Part shown: positions 8,788-15,715 of the stretch, one piece after another
Layout of the letters: each line of letters opens with the position of its first letter
How positions within the stretch are numbered: position 1 is the first letter of the stretch
DNA from: Acrocarpospora phusangensis
Lineage (GTDB): Bacteria > Actinomycetota > Actinomycetes > Streptosporangiales > Streptosporangiaceae
NCBI RefSeq assembly: GCF_016862995.1
Contig: NZ_BOOA01000079.1
Coordinates: 1 to 37,242 of the forward strand
Reading direction: 5' to 3'
Length of the DNA: 37,242 nt
Notes under the pieces: generated by a model
Told to the model about the DNA's origin: nothing
The model's database searches: none
Seen by the model: the letters and a program-made list of their open reading frames with translations, nothing else
Translations under genes and position numbers: made by a program

Positions 8788-8846
8788 TGGACAGCCCGAA
8801 AGCCCACCAAAATAATCGCCTCAAAGCGCTATCCATCGGAGAAAGG

Positions 8847-9314
8847 GTGAAATTGGTGGCACGTTTTTCACGGCTCCTCACGATTGCTCTGATGGCGGTC
8901 GCCGCCCTCGTGGTGCCCGTCGCCCCGGCGCACGCCACGTACGGATCCGACATGACGGTCAACATCGACGTATGGGGTCAAGGCGTCAAGCTGTCCGGGG
9001 CGTACGGAACGATCGCGTTCGACGACGGCAACGCCAAGTACCGCTACTCGATCGCGATGTGCTGGCAGTCCAGCTACACCCGTCCCAACCTGTTCGCGTC
9101 CGTCAACGGCGGCGCGCGAACCTACCTGTACCTGGGCGGCGGAACCCAGGTGACGATCCCCCAATGCCAGAACCCGGCCTACCTCATCAGCGGTGAGGTG
9201 ACACCCGGCGGCACCGTCAACAACGTGACACTCACGGTCGACGGAGTGCGCTTCAACCCTCCGAACAGCACGTACCACACCAATTCCGCCTTCTACGACA
9301 ACCCCTTCAACTGA
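8847..9314 (+). CDS. Small secreted protein of unknown function
   Basis: Exported protein of 155 residues. GTG 8847 follows GGAG (8838-8841) by 5 nt. The signal peptide runs to about residue 31 (basic start, Ala/Val core, APAHA cleavage site). The mature part is a short beta-rich domain with two Cys (AMCWQSSY and IPQCQNP), likely one disulfide, and frequent Tyr, Asn and Gly. It resembles no enzyme I can name; the fold could be a small beta sandwich. Preceded by an AT-rich block with inverted repeats and followed by a strong terminator, so it is probably a single-gene unit. Neighbouring secreted protein 7604-8446 is unrelated in sequence. Confidence 0.8.
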   Translation: MKLVARFSRLLTIALMAVAALVVPVAPAHATYGSDMTVNIDVWGQGVKLSGAYGTIAFDDGNAKYRYSIAMCWQSSYTRPNLFASVNGGARTYLYLGGGTQVTIPQCQNPAYLISGEVTPGGTVNNVTLTVDGVRFNPPNSTYHTNSAFYDNPFN

Positions 9315-9328
9315 GGCACGTCGATCAC

Positions 9329-9363
9329 CGGAAGCCCTGCCGGGTCACCTGGCGGGGCTTCCG
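9329..9363. terminator. Bidirectional hairpin terminator
   Basis: Thirteen-bp stem (9329-9341 with 9351-9363, one G-T pair) and a 9-nt loop between the convergent secreted protein gene (stop 9314) and PIN toxin gene (stop 9368-9370). Confidence 0.75.
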
Positions 9364-9367
9364 CCAT

Positions 9368-9781
9368 CTACGTCAGTGGCGGCGGGTAGCGGTGGATTTC
9401 GGCTCGGTGGCCGGTTGAGCCGGCGAATTTGGCGTCGTCGGTGAGGAGCGGTACTCCCAGTAGTTCGGCCAGGGCCACGTACATGCCGTCGTAGGCGGTG
9501 AGGTTGTTTCGCAGTTCCAGGACGCGTGATTGGAGCGGCTGCATGGGATGGCGGACGATTTTGAGTTGGGAGTACCGCTCCAGCATGATCTGAGCGCGCT
9601 TCTCGGAGATGTGGACCTCGGGTTTGCTGGTGATCACATGGCCGCGGACAACCGAGGCGATCTCGACATCTATCAACGCCGGAGCGTGCACCTTACGGGC
9701 GAGCCTGTGACGGAGAAGGTCATCGCCTTTCACGTTCGCCAGGAGGCGGAAGACGATCGAGGTGTCGACGACCAGACTCAC
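9368..9781 (-). CDS. PIN-domain toxin (VapC/FitB-like), module 1
   Basis: Predicted metal-dependent ribonuclease toxin of 137 residues. The four acidic PIN positions are present: Asp6 (VVDTSI), Glu40 (DVEIAS), Asp98 (TAYDGMYVALAE) and Asp115/116 (LLTDDAKF). The GTG start overlaps the antitoxin stop by 4 nt (GTGA), the typical coupled toxin-antitoxin arrangement. VapC-type toxins cut tRNA or rRNA when the antitoxin is degraded; the target here cannot be told. Convergent with the secreted protein upstream of it and separated by a terminator. Confidence 0.92.
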   Translation of the reverse strand: MSLVVDTSIVFRLLANVKGDDLLRHRLARKVHAPALIDVEIASVVRGHVITSKPEVHISEKRAQIMLERYSQLKIVRHPMQPLQSRVLELRNNLTAYDGMYVALAELLGVPLLTDDAKFAGSTGHRAEIHRYPPPLT

Positions 9782-10002
9782 CGACGCCCCTCGCGCATCG
9801 TCTCGCGAACGAAGTCGGGGTCATACGGCACCGGCTCGTCGGCGGCGATCTTGGCCATCACCTCGTCCAGCGCCGGAGTGGCCGCCTCCTCGTTGAGGAG
9901 ATCACGCACGTAGGCCGCCAGTGACTTCCCTTCTCGCTCGGCCCGCGCCTTCAAGATCCGCTCTGTTCCGTCCGGGACATCCCGAATCTGTATGGTTCCC
10001 AT
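9778..10002 (-). CDS. Ribbon-helix-helix antitoxin (FitA-like), module 1
   Basis: Antitoxin of 74 residues that should bind the PIN toxin and repress the operon. The start MGTIQIRDVP at 10002 is preferred: it begins the RHH strand, and a TATAGT box lies 6 nt upstream with no SD, which suggests a leaderless transcript. Residues 1-45 form the RHH domain (IQIRDVPDGTERILKARAEREGKS...AYVRDLL). The tail (DEPVPYDPDFVRETMREGRR) is the likely toxin-binding part. A perfect inverted repeat lies directly upstream of the -10 box. It overlaps the toxin gene by 4 nt. Confidence 0.9.
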   Translation of the reverse strand: MGTIQIRDVPDGTERILKARAEREGKSLAAYVRDLLNEEAATPALDEVMAKIAADEPVPYDPDFVRETMREGRR

Positions 10003-10008
10003 GCATCC

Positions 10009-10031
10009 ACTATAGCATGCAGTCTGCATGC
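10009..10031 (-). promoter_or_regulatory. Leaderless promoter with antitoxin operator, module 1
   Basis: On the minus strand the -10-like TATAGT (10014 to 10009) is preceded by the perfect inverted repeat GCATGCAG-T-CTGCATGC (10015-10031). The 17-nt repeat has the length of a -35/-10 spacer, so a bound antitoxin would cover the core promoter. No clear -35 hexamer is seen. Confidence 0.6.
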
Positions 10032-10047
10032 ACTCGTGAATGCGTGT

Positions 10048-10081
10048 GGCCCCGGCCAGCGGCGCCGCGCTGGCCGGGGCC
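10048..10081 (-). terminator. Hairpin terminator of the GH16 gene
   Basis: Perfect 13-bp GC stem (10048-10060 with 10069-10081) and an 8-nt loop, just after the GH16 stop (10090-10092) and upstream of the co-directional toxin-antitoxin promoter. It separates the two units. Confidence 0.75.
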
Positions 10082-10089
10082 GTCGGGGG

Positions 10090-11475
10090 TCAGTTCGCGA
10101 AGGTGAGCCAGTTGAGGTTGACGAAGTCGGCCGGTTGGCCGCTGCTGAAGGTCAGGTAGACCGTGTGGGTGCCGGTCACGCCGCTGATGTTGGCGGGGAT
10201 CGTCTTCCAGGTTTGCCAGCCGCCCGTGTTGCCGACCGACAGGTCACCGACGGGGGTGGCGGTGGGGCTGTCGAGGCGTACCTGGATGAGGCCGCTGATG
10301 CCGCCCGTCGCGCCGGAGGCGACTCTCGCCTTGAATTGGCGGGCGGCTGTGGTGCCGAAGTTGACGTTGTCGAAGCGCAGGTAGTCGCCGTTGGAGATGT
10401 AGGCGACGTTCTGGCCGCCGCCGCTGTCGGTGGTCGTCTCCAGCTGGGTGCCGCTCTGCGCCTGGTACGCCTCGGCCTGGATCGTCGATCGGGCGTTGAC
10501 GCCGCTGCCCCCGGTCGGGGTGGGAGTCGGGGTCGGGCTGGGGTTGGTCGTGCCGCCGCCGCTGTGCCAGACCGCCACGTAGTCGACCAGCATCGGCTTG
10601 CCGGAGACAGTGGATGAGGTGGGGGTGCCGTACCCCGCCACGCCGTTGGGGAAGGCGCCGCCGATGGCCACGTTGAGCAGCAGGAAGTACCCGTTGTGGG
10701 ACGTCATGTTCGACCAGGTCGTGGAGTCGAACTGGTTCTGGGTGACGCTGAAGAACTGGATGCCGTCGACGTACCAGCGGATCTGGTTCGGGGAGATGCT
10801 GGTGTCCCATTCGAGCCGGTACGTGTGGAACGCCGACTGGCAGCTCGAGTTCGGGCAGGCCCGGCTGGCGCCCAGGCCGTTGGTCTCGTTGCAGGGACCG
10901 CCGGGGTTGACGCCGCAGTGCAGGGTGCCCCAGACGGCGTTGACGCCGTTGACGTTCTCCATGATGTCGAGCTCGCCGATACCGGGCCAGTTCCAGTAAT
11001 TTCCCCGGTACGGCGCGCCGAGCGACCAGAACGCCGGCCAGTAGCCCATCGCGGAGGCGCCGGTCACGTTGGGCATCTGGATGCGGCCCTCGATGCGCAG
11101 GATGCCGCCGGGGGAGGGCTTGAAGTCGGCGCGGCGGGTCTCGATGCGTCCGGAGGTCCAGGCGCCCGAGCTGCTCTTGATCGGGGTGATGCGCAGGTTG
11201 CCGCTGCCGTCGAGGCTCAGGTTCTGGGTGCTGGAGGTGTACTGCTGGATCTCGCCGGTGCCCCAGTTGGAGGGGCCGCCCGAGTAGCCGTACCCGGTGT
11301 CGATGATCCAGTTGCTCGACGACGGCAACGACCCCGCGGAGCCGGTGAAGTCGTCGGCCCAGACCAGCGACCAGCCTGAAGGCGTGGACGGGACCGACGC
11401 GGCGGCCGGGACGCCGAACAGCGCCGTGGCCGCCACGACTGCGGCGACGAGTAATCGCCGGCGGACGGTGAACAT
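10090..11475 (-). CDS. Secreted GH16 beta-1,3(4)-glucanase with CBM6-like domain
   Basis: Exported endoglucanase of 461 residues. ATG 11475 (MFTVRRRLL) is chosen because GAGGG lies 5 nt upstream and the signal peptide begins there (cleavage near GVPAAAS). The GH16 domain, about residues 30-315, has the catalytic motif ELDIMEN with Glu168, Asp170 and Glu173; this ExDxxE form is typical of laminarinases. A Pro/Thr linker follows, then a CBM6-like beta-sandwich of about 125 residues (IQAEAYQAQSG, VAYISNGDYLRFDNVNFG, VNLNWLTF). Likely substrates are beta-1,3-glucans of fungal walls or algae. A GAGAGCGCTCTC palindrome lies about 180 nt upstream, next to a LacI-type gene without its DNA-binding domain, so control by a LacI protein is likely but not by that one as it stands. 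Confidence 0.93.
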   Translation of the reverse strand: MFTVRRRLLVAAVVAATALFGVPAAASVPSTPSGWSLVWADDFTGSAGSLPSSSNWIIDTGYGYSGGPSNWGTGEIQQYTSSTQNLSLDGSGNLRITPIKSSSGAWTSGRIETRRADFKPSPGGILRIEGRIQMPNVTGASAMGYWPAFWSLGAPYRGNYWNWPGIGELDIMENVNGVNAVWGTLHCGVNPGGPCNETNGLGASRACPNSSCQSAFHTYRLEWDTSISPNQIRWYVDGIQFFSVTQNQFDSTTWSNMTSHNGYFLLLNVAIGGAFPNGVAGYGTPTSSTVSGKPMLVDYVAVWHSGGGTTNPSPTPTPTPTGGSGVNARSTIQAEAYQAQSGTQLETTTDSGGGQNVAYISNGDYLRFDNVNFGTTAARQFKARVASGATGGISGLIQVRLDSPTATPVGDLSVGNTGGWQTWKTIPANISGVTGTHTVYLTFSSGQPADFVNLNWLTFAN

Positions 11476-11657
11476 GATGACCCTCATCTCTGATCCGCTG
11501 CCTGGCGGCGCCGGTGACGGATCCCGGGCAGCCTCGCGGAGAGGCCGCTGGAGACGGCCCCTGACGGGGTGGGGATGACGCCGCCCTCGGCGGATCGATC
11601 TGGCCGACACTGTGCTCCGCGGGTCTAACAATGGTCAATAGGTTCGGTGCAAATTTT

Positions 11658-11669
11658 GAGAGCGCTCTC
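11658..11669. promoter_or_regulatory. LacI-family (CebR-like) operator between GH16 and the LacI remnant
   Basis: Perfect 12-bp palindrome GAGAGCGCTCTC with flanking near-symmetry (TTTTG on the left, TCAAA on the right). It has the core GAGCGCTC of the known streptomycete CebR operator TGGGAGCGCTCCCA. It lies between the divergent GH16 and LacI-type genes. The factor that binds it is inferred only as a LacI-family protein. Confidence 0.7.
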
Positions 11670-11771
11670 TCAAACGTACTGGTCGGCAAAATGGGGCCTT
11701 GACTTACCGAGGCAGACGGGCAAACCTGTGCAGGAAATCGCTCTCTGGAGAGTCTCGGGAAGGTGGCCGGC

Positions 11772-12590
11772 GTGCGTGGATCCGTGGCGCTGGTGGTGTG
11801 TGAGCCGTTGTCGCGGGTTTTCTCCGAAGACCCGCTGTTCTCCCTGGTGAGCCGGTCGGTCAGCCGGGAACTCGGCGACGTCGACCGGCACGTCGTGCTG
11901 ATGCTCGCCAACGGCGCCGGCAGCGCCGCCCGCATCGAACGGTACGTCGCCGGCGGCCACGTCGAGGGCGTCATGCTCGTCTCGATGCACGACGACGATC
12001 CGCTGCCGGGAGCCATCGACCGGATCGGCGTGCCCGTCGTGTCGTACGGCAGGCCCGCGGTTTCCGTTCCCCTCGCGTACGCCGACAACGACAACCCCGC
12101 CGGAGCCCGGCTCGCCGTCAACCACCTGATCAACCGGGGTCGCAGACGGGTCGCCACCATCGCCGGCCCGCAGGACATGATCGCCGGTCAGGACCGCTTA
12201 GCCGGATACCACCGCGCCGTCGCGGACGCCGGGCACCGCCCCATCGTGATCTACGGCGACTTCTCCCGCCGCTCCGGCGCCGACGCCATGACCCGCCTGC
12301 TCCGCGAGGAACCCGCCGTCGACGCCGTCTTCGCCGCCAACGACCTCATGGCCATCGGCGCCCTCCAGGCCCTGCGCCAGGCAGGCCGCCGCGTCCCCGA
12401 CGACGTCGCGATCGCCGGCTACGACGACTTCGAAGCGGCCCAGTTCACCAACCCACCCCTCACGACCGTACGCCACCCGGTGGCCGAGCAGGTCAACGCC
12501 ATGACCCGCCTACTCGTCGAACGCATGGGCGGCGGACCACTCGCCTCCATCGTCCTCCCAGCCGAACTCGTCATCCGGGCGTCGTCCTGA
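11772..12590 (+). pseudogene. LacI-family regulator lacking its DNA-binding domain
   Basis: The product begins at the boundary where a LacI protein's ligand-binding domain starts (GSVALVVCEP) and runs to a normal end (PAELVIRASS). Sugar-binding landmarks are present: EGVMLVSMHDDDPL, DNDNPAGARLAVNHL, VDAVFAANDLMAIGALQALRQAGRRVPDDVAIAGYDDF. The N-terminal HTH of about 60 residues (VARLAGVSxxTVSRV type) is missing, and I do not find it in any frame in 11580-11770. GTG 11772 has GGGAAG about 8 nt upstream; GTG 11763 is too close to it. So this is either a decaying gene or a truncated effector-binding protein that can no longer bind DNA alone. A conserved operator still lies upstream. Confidence 0.8.
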
Positions 12591-12608
12591 ATCGCACCCG
12601 GGATGGGC

Positions 12609-13010
12609 TCAGCTGATCCAGCGCGTCGGATGATCGCTCAGGCGGGAGATGGTGTCGAAGTCGTTGTCCGCATGGAGGACGGTGAGTCTGTGATGCCGGG
12701 CCGTTACCGCGATGAGCAGATCGACAGGAGAGGCGCATTGGTGCCATCCCTTGTCGGCGAGTTCGCGCTGCAGTCCGCTGGTCTCTTCCCACGCCGAATC
12801 GGGGATGGCGTAATACGGAAAGGTTTCCTGGAGCAGGCTGTCGGCTTCGTAGAAGGCCGGCCGGCCGCCGGCCGCTCGGAGATACTCCTGTCTGACCGGC
12901 TCGCAGATGCCGACGAGCCCGGCAGCGACTGTCTGATCCCATTCCGAACCGACCTGGCCGCGGTAGAAGCGGATCAGGGCGCTGGTGTCGATCAGATAGC
13001 GTTCCGTCAC
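12609..13010 (-). CDS. PIN-domain toxin (VapC-like), module 2
   Basis: Predicted ribonuclease toxin of 133 residues. PIN acidic residues are visible: Asp8 (YLIDTSALIRFYRG), Glu42 (VRQEYLRAAGG), Asp97 (CASPVDLLIAVTA) and Asp115/117 (LHADNDFD). Its GTG start overlaps the upstream antitoxin stop by 4 nt. It converges on the LacI remnant gene with only 18 nt between stops. It is not closely similar to the PIN toxin at 9368-9781, so the two modules are independent rather than a recent duplication. Confidence 0.92.
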   Translation of the reverse strand: MTERYLIDTSALIRFYRGQVGSEWDQTVAAGLVGICEPVRQEYLRAAGGRPAFYEADSLLQETFPYYAIPDSAWEETSGLQRELADKGWHQCASPVDLLIAVTARHHRLTVLHADNDFDTISRLSDHPTRWIS

Positions 13011-13231
13011 GCGACGGCCTGGTGCGCGCCGTCACCCTTCTCGATGGCTGAGAAGTCGATCTCTCCCTGGGTCGCCATCTCACGCATGCGGGCTATGGCG
13101 GCGGCCCGTCGGCGCCGGTCGACGATCTCGCGCAGGGCGGCGTTGACGGTGTCCTTCTTGGACGAGGTGCCGAGCAGTTTCGCGGCCTCGGCCAGAGCTT
13201 CGTCATCGAGGTCGATCAGGGTCTTTGTCAC
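13007..13231 (-). CDS. VapB-type ribbon-helix-helix antitoxin, module 2
   Basis: Antitoxin of 74 residues. GTG 13231 has a run of six G about 5 nt upstream. The N-terminal part is an RHH domain of VapB type (TKTLIDLDDEALAEAAKLLG, then KKDTVNAALREIVDRRRR), which should bind the operator. The C-terminal part (MREMATQGEIDFSAIEKG) is the likely toxin clamp. Overlaps the toxin gene by 4 nt. The upstream region is very AT-rich, with GTATATAC (13245-13252) and ATTAATATAT (13261-13270), suiting a -10 box and an autoregulatory operator. Confidence 0.9.
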   Translation of the reverse strand: MTKTLIDLDDEALAEAAKLLGTSSKKDTVNAALREIVDRRRRAAAIARMREMATQGEIDFSAIEKGDGAHQAVA

Positions 13232-13242
13232 GGCGGCCCCCC

Positions 13243-13272
13243 TTGTATATACGAACTCAGATTAATATATCA
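13243..13272 (-). promoter_or_regulatory. AT-rich promoter/operator of toxin-antitoxin module 2
   Basis: TTGTATATACGAACTC and ATTAATATATCA follow each other just upstream of the antitoxin SD. The palindrome GTATATAC and the repeat around AATATAT are candidate RHH half-sites, and TATATT is a candidate -10. Exact site boundaries are not visible. Confidence 0.45.
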
Positions 13273-13322
13273 GGGGTTCGGTCGGCCAGGTGCTGTGGTT
13301 GCGGTCTCGGCTGGCAGAGCCG

Positions 13323-14255
13323 TCAGATGGATTTGTGGTAGATGACGACGCGTTGGTTGGTGGCGAAGCCGACCTTGGTGTAGATGCCGCTCGCGCCGGT
13401 GGGGTTGTCGGCGTCGGTGTCGAGTGTGGCGTGGGTGTAGCCGGCCTGGTGGGCCGCGCTCAGGATGTCGGAGAGTAATGCGCTCGCGATGCCCCGGCGG
13501 CGCCAGGATCCGGAGGTGCCGACCTGCCCGATGTAGAGCTTGCCGGGCAGGCTGGCGTACGTGAGGACGTAGCCGATGATCGTGTTGTCGGAGAATGCCA
13601 GCCGGGACAGTTCGGGGAGAAAAGCCTCTGATCGTACGGTCAGCGCCGCCCAAGGCTCGAAGCCGCGTTCCTGATGCCCCCAGAGCTCCCGGAACGCCGC
13701 CATGTGCACGGCATGCACCTCGCGCTCCTGGTCGTGATGGTAAGGCGCGATCCGTACGCCATCGGCGGGTGTCACGACCTGCGGGGACGCGGTGGGAGCG
13801 GTCATCTGCAGGAAGTATCGCCCCACGGTCAGCCCGAAGCGATCGAACAGCCGGATCGCGGAGGTGTCGTCGGCGCCGACGGCGACCTGGGCGGACCATT
13901 CCATGTCGGGCGCGACCTTGGCGTGGTGTGCCGCGGCCCGGTCGAACTGCCAGGTCAGGAGTTCCCGGCCGATCCCCGATCCGCGCCGGTCAGGGTGCAC
14001 CCCGCCGATCAGCTCGATCCGATCGCCGCCCTCGGGCGGGTGCGGCACCAGCGCGACGGCCACCAGCCGCCCTTCCGCGTCGATGACCACGCGCGTGTCC
14101 GCGACAAGGTCCTTGACCTCGTTGTTCAGCGCGTCCTCGACTTCGGCGGCCACGTGCCCGCCATGCGCGCCGCCCGCTTCCAGGACGACGTTGATCAGAT
14201 CGGCTACGGCCGCCGCGTCCTCGATACGGCACGGGCGCACGTGGAGATTCTCCAT
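13323..14255 (-). CDS. Tandem-GNAT acetyltransferase
   Basis: Cytosolic protein of 310 residues with two GNAT domains. The N-terminal domain has the acetyl-CoA loop VHPDRRGSGIGRELL (near residue 90). The C-terminal domain has TSGSWRRRGIASALLSDI (near residue 250) followed by the late GNAT pattern NPTGASGIYTKVGF. Length and layout resemble mycothiol synthase MshD, which is also a tandem GNAT, but many actinobacterial tandem GNATs of this size have other or unknown acceptors. I therefore keep it general. ATG 14255 gives MENLHVRPCRIEDAAAV, a normal GNAT start. It stands alone; the divergent neighbour is pirin. Confidence 0.88.
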   Translation of the reverse strand: MENLHVRPCRIEDAAAVADLINVVLEAGGAHGGHVAAEVEDALNNEVKDLVADTRVVIDAEGRLVAVALVPHPPEGGDRIELIGGVHPDRRGSGIGRELLTWQFDRAAAHHAKVAPDMEWSAQVAVGADDTSAIRLFDRFGLTVGRYFLQMTAPTASPQVVTPADGVRIAPYHHDQEREVHAVHMAAFRELWGHQERGFEPWAALTVRSEAFLPELSRLAFSDNTIIGYVLTYASLPGKLYIGQVGTSGSWRRRGIASALLSDILSAAHQAGYTHATLDTDADNPTGASGIYTKVGFATNQRVVIYHKSI

Positions 14256-14375
14256 CCATCCACCGTAAGAGGCCTCGCAACCGAATTATCGTGACTCCAT
14301 AGGCTGACCAGGACATTCGCGCCGTACGCCCTGCGGGAATGCCCGGCTGCCCCCGGTCGTTCCACGGGGCAGTAT

Positions 14376-14387
14376 TTGAAATTTCAA
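14376..14387. promoter_or_regulatory. Palindrome TTGAAATTTCAA in front of the pirin gene
   Basis: Perfect 12-bp AT-rich palindrome ending 4 nt before the SD sequence (AGGAGGGG) of the pirin gene. The size and composition resemble MarR-family operators. A bound protein would block transcription start or elongation. No MarR gene is visible in the window. Confidence 0.55.
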
Positions 14388-14402
14388 CTAGGAGGGGTAG
14401 CC

Positions 14403-15392
14403 ATGCCCGCCGTCACCGCCGACACCCTGACGCTGCCACGTGTTCCCGTACCGGACCCGGCCGTCGCCGCACCGCGCCCCGTGCGCTCGGTGACGACGGC
14501 CCCCAGCGGCTTCGAGGGCGAGGGCTTCCCCGTGCGCCGCGCCTTCGCCGGTGTACCGCAGGCCATGCTGGACCCCTTCATCCACATGGACCAGATGGGC
14601 GAGGTCGAGTACGCCCCCGGCGAGCCCAAGGGCACCTCCTGGCACCCGCACCGCGGGTTCGAGACCGTCACGTACATCATCGACGGGATCTTCGAGCACC
14701 AGGACTCGCACGGCGGAGGCGGCACGATCTCCGACGGCGACACCCAGTGGATGACCGCCGGATCAGGGCTGCTCCACATCGAGAAGCCGCCGGAGCACCT
14801 GGTCGTCTCGGGCGGCCTGTTCCACGGCATCCAGCTCTGGGTCAACCTGCCCCGTGCGCACAAGTTCCACCTGCCCCGCTACCAGGACATCCGCGCCCGC
14901 GCCGCGTCGCTGCTCACCTCGGACGACGGCGGCTCGCTGCTGCGGGTGATCGCCGGCGACCTGGACGGGCACGCCGGACCGGGCATCACGTTCACGCCGA
15001 TCACGCTGGTGCACGCCACGATCAGCCCCGGCGCCCGGCTTGAGCTGCCGTGGAACCCCGGATTCAACGCCCTCGCGTACGTGCTGGCAGGACAGGGCTC
15101 GGTGGGCGCCGAGCGGCGGCCGGTGCGGAAGGGCCAGCTGGCCGTCTTCGGCGCGGGCGGGTCGCTGACCCTCGCCGCGGACACGTCCCAGCCGCTGGCC
15201 GAGCCCAACCTGGAGGTGCTGCTGCTCGGCGGCCAGCCGATCCGCGAGCCGGTCGTGCACTACGGCCCCTTCGTGATGAACACGCGCGCCGAGATCATCC
15301 AGGCGATGGAGGACTACCAGGCCGGCCGCCTGGGCGTCATCCCCGACGAGCGGGTCCCGCACGCCGACGGACCTCTCCCCGGAAAGGAGTGA
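14403..15392 (+). CDS. Pirin family protein
   Basis: Bicupin of 329 residues. ATG 14403 follows AGGAGGGG at 5 nt; an upstream in-frame ATG overlaps the palindrome and has no SD. The N-terminal cupin has the pirin metal site: His81 and His83 in HPHRGFETVTY, and His125 and Glu127 in AGSGLLHIEKP, normally holding Fe or another divalent metal. The C-terminal pirin domain (about residues 190-300) includes PGARLELPWNPGFNALAYVLAG. Bacterial pirins act as quercetinase-like dioxygenases or redox-linked regulators; which applies here is not visible. The TPR protein gene starts 1 nt after its stop, so they form an operon. Confidence 0.93.
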   Translation: MPAVTADTLTLPRVPVPDPAVAAPRPVRSVTTAPSGFEGEGFPVRRAFAGVPQAMLDPFIHMDQMGEVEYAPGEPKGTSWHPHRGFETVTYIIDGIFEHQDSHGGGGTISDGDTQWMTAGSGLLHIEKPPEHLVVSGGLFHGIQLWVNLPRAHKFHLPRYQDIRARAASLLTSDDGGSLLRVIAGDLDGHAGPGITFTPITLVHATISPGARLELPWNPGFNALAYVLAGQGSVGAERRPVRKGQLAVFGAGGSLTLAADTSQPLAEPNLEVLLLGGQPIREPVVHYGPFVMNTRAEIIQAMEDYQAGRLGVIPDERVPHADGPLPGKE

Positions 15393-15393
15393 C

Positions 15394-15708
15394 ATGAACC
15401 TGGCCGCGGAGTACGAGCGCGGACGCCTGTTCTTCGAGCTCAAGGACTACATCGGAGCCGCGGGCATCCTGGCGGAGGTCGTGGCCGAGGCTCCGGGCGA
15501 CCTGGCGGCCCGGCTGCTGCTGGCCCGCGCCTACTACCACTCGGCCCAGCTCGGCCGGGCCGAGTCCGAACTCCGCCTCATCCTGGAGCGCGACCCGGTC
15601 GAGGAGTACGCCTACCTGCTGCTCGGCCGGACCCTGGAGCGTCAGGGCCGACCCGCGGAAGCCGCGCCCTACCTGCGGCTTCACGCGGTGATGACCGGAA
15701 CGTCCTGA
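15394..15708 (+). CDS. Small TPR-repeat protein
   Basis: Soluble protein of 104 residues. ATG 15394 has AAAGGAG 4 nt upstream, inside the end of the pirin gene. It forms about two and a half TPR helical hairpins: GRLFFELKDYIGAAGILAEV, LARAYYHSAQLGRAESELRL and LLGRTLERQGRPAEAAPYLR, each with the Gly/Ala/Tyr spacing of TPRs. TPR proteins bind other proteins; the partner may be pirin, since the two genes are coupled. It converges with the aldo/keto reductase gene with 7 nt between them. Confidence 0.88.
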   Translation: MNLAAEYERGRLFFELKDYIGAAGILAEVVAEAPGDLAARLLLARAYYHSAQLGRAESELRLILERDPVEEYAYLLLGRTLERQGRPAEAAPYLRLHAVMTGTS

Positions 15709-15715
15709 CCTGGTT

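Larger units (their letters stand above)
8447..8846. other. 400-bp intergenic region: terminators, then an AT-rich upstream region
   Basis: The left half holds two hairpins (8466-8483 and 8566-8602). The right half (about 8725-8790) is strikingly AT-rich for this genome and contains nested inverted repeats, listed separately, upstream of the small secreted protein gene at 8847. No gene supported. Confidence 0.6.

Noticed and set aside
10244-12178. 644-codon open frame across GH16 and the LacI remnant
   Set aside because: It crosses two well-supported genes in a different frame and on the opposite strand of one, and its translation is Arg/Pro-rich without motifs.
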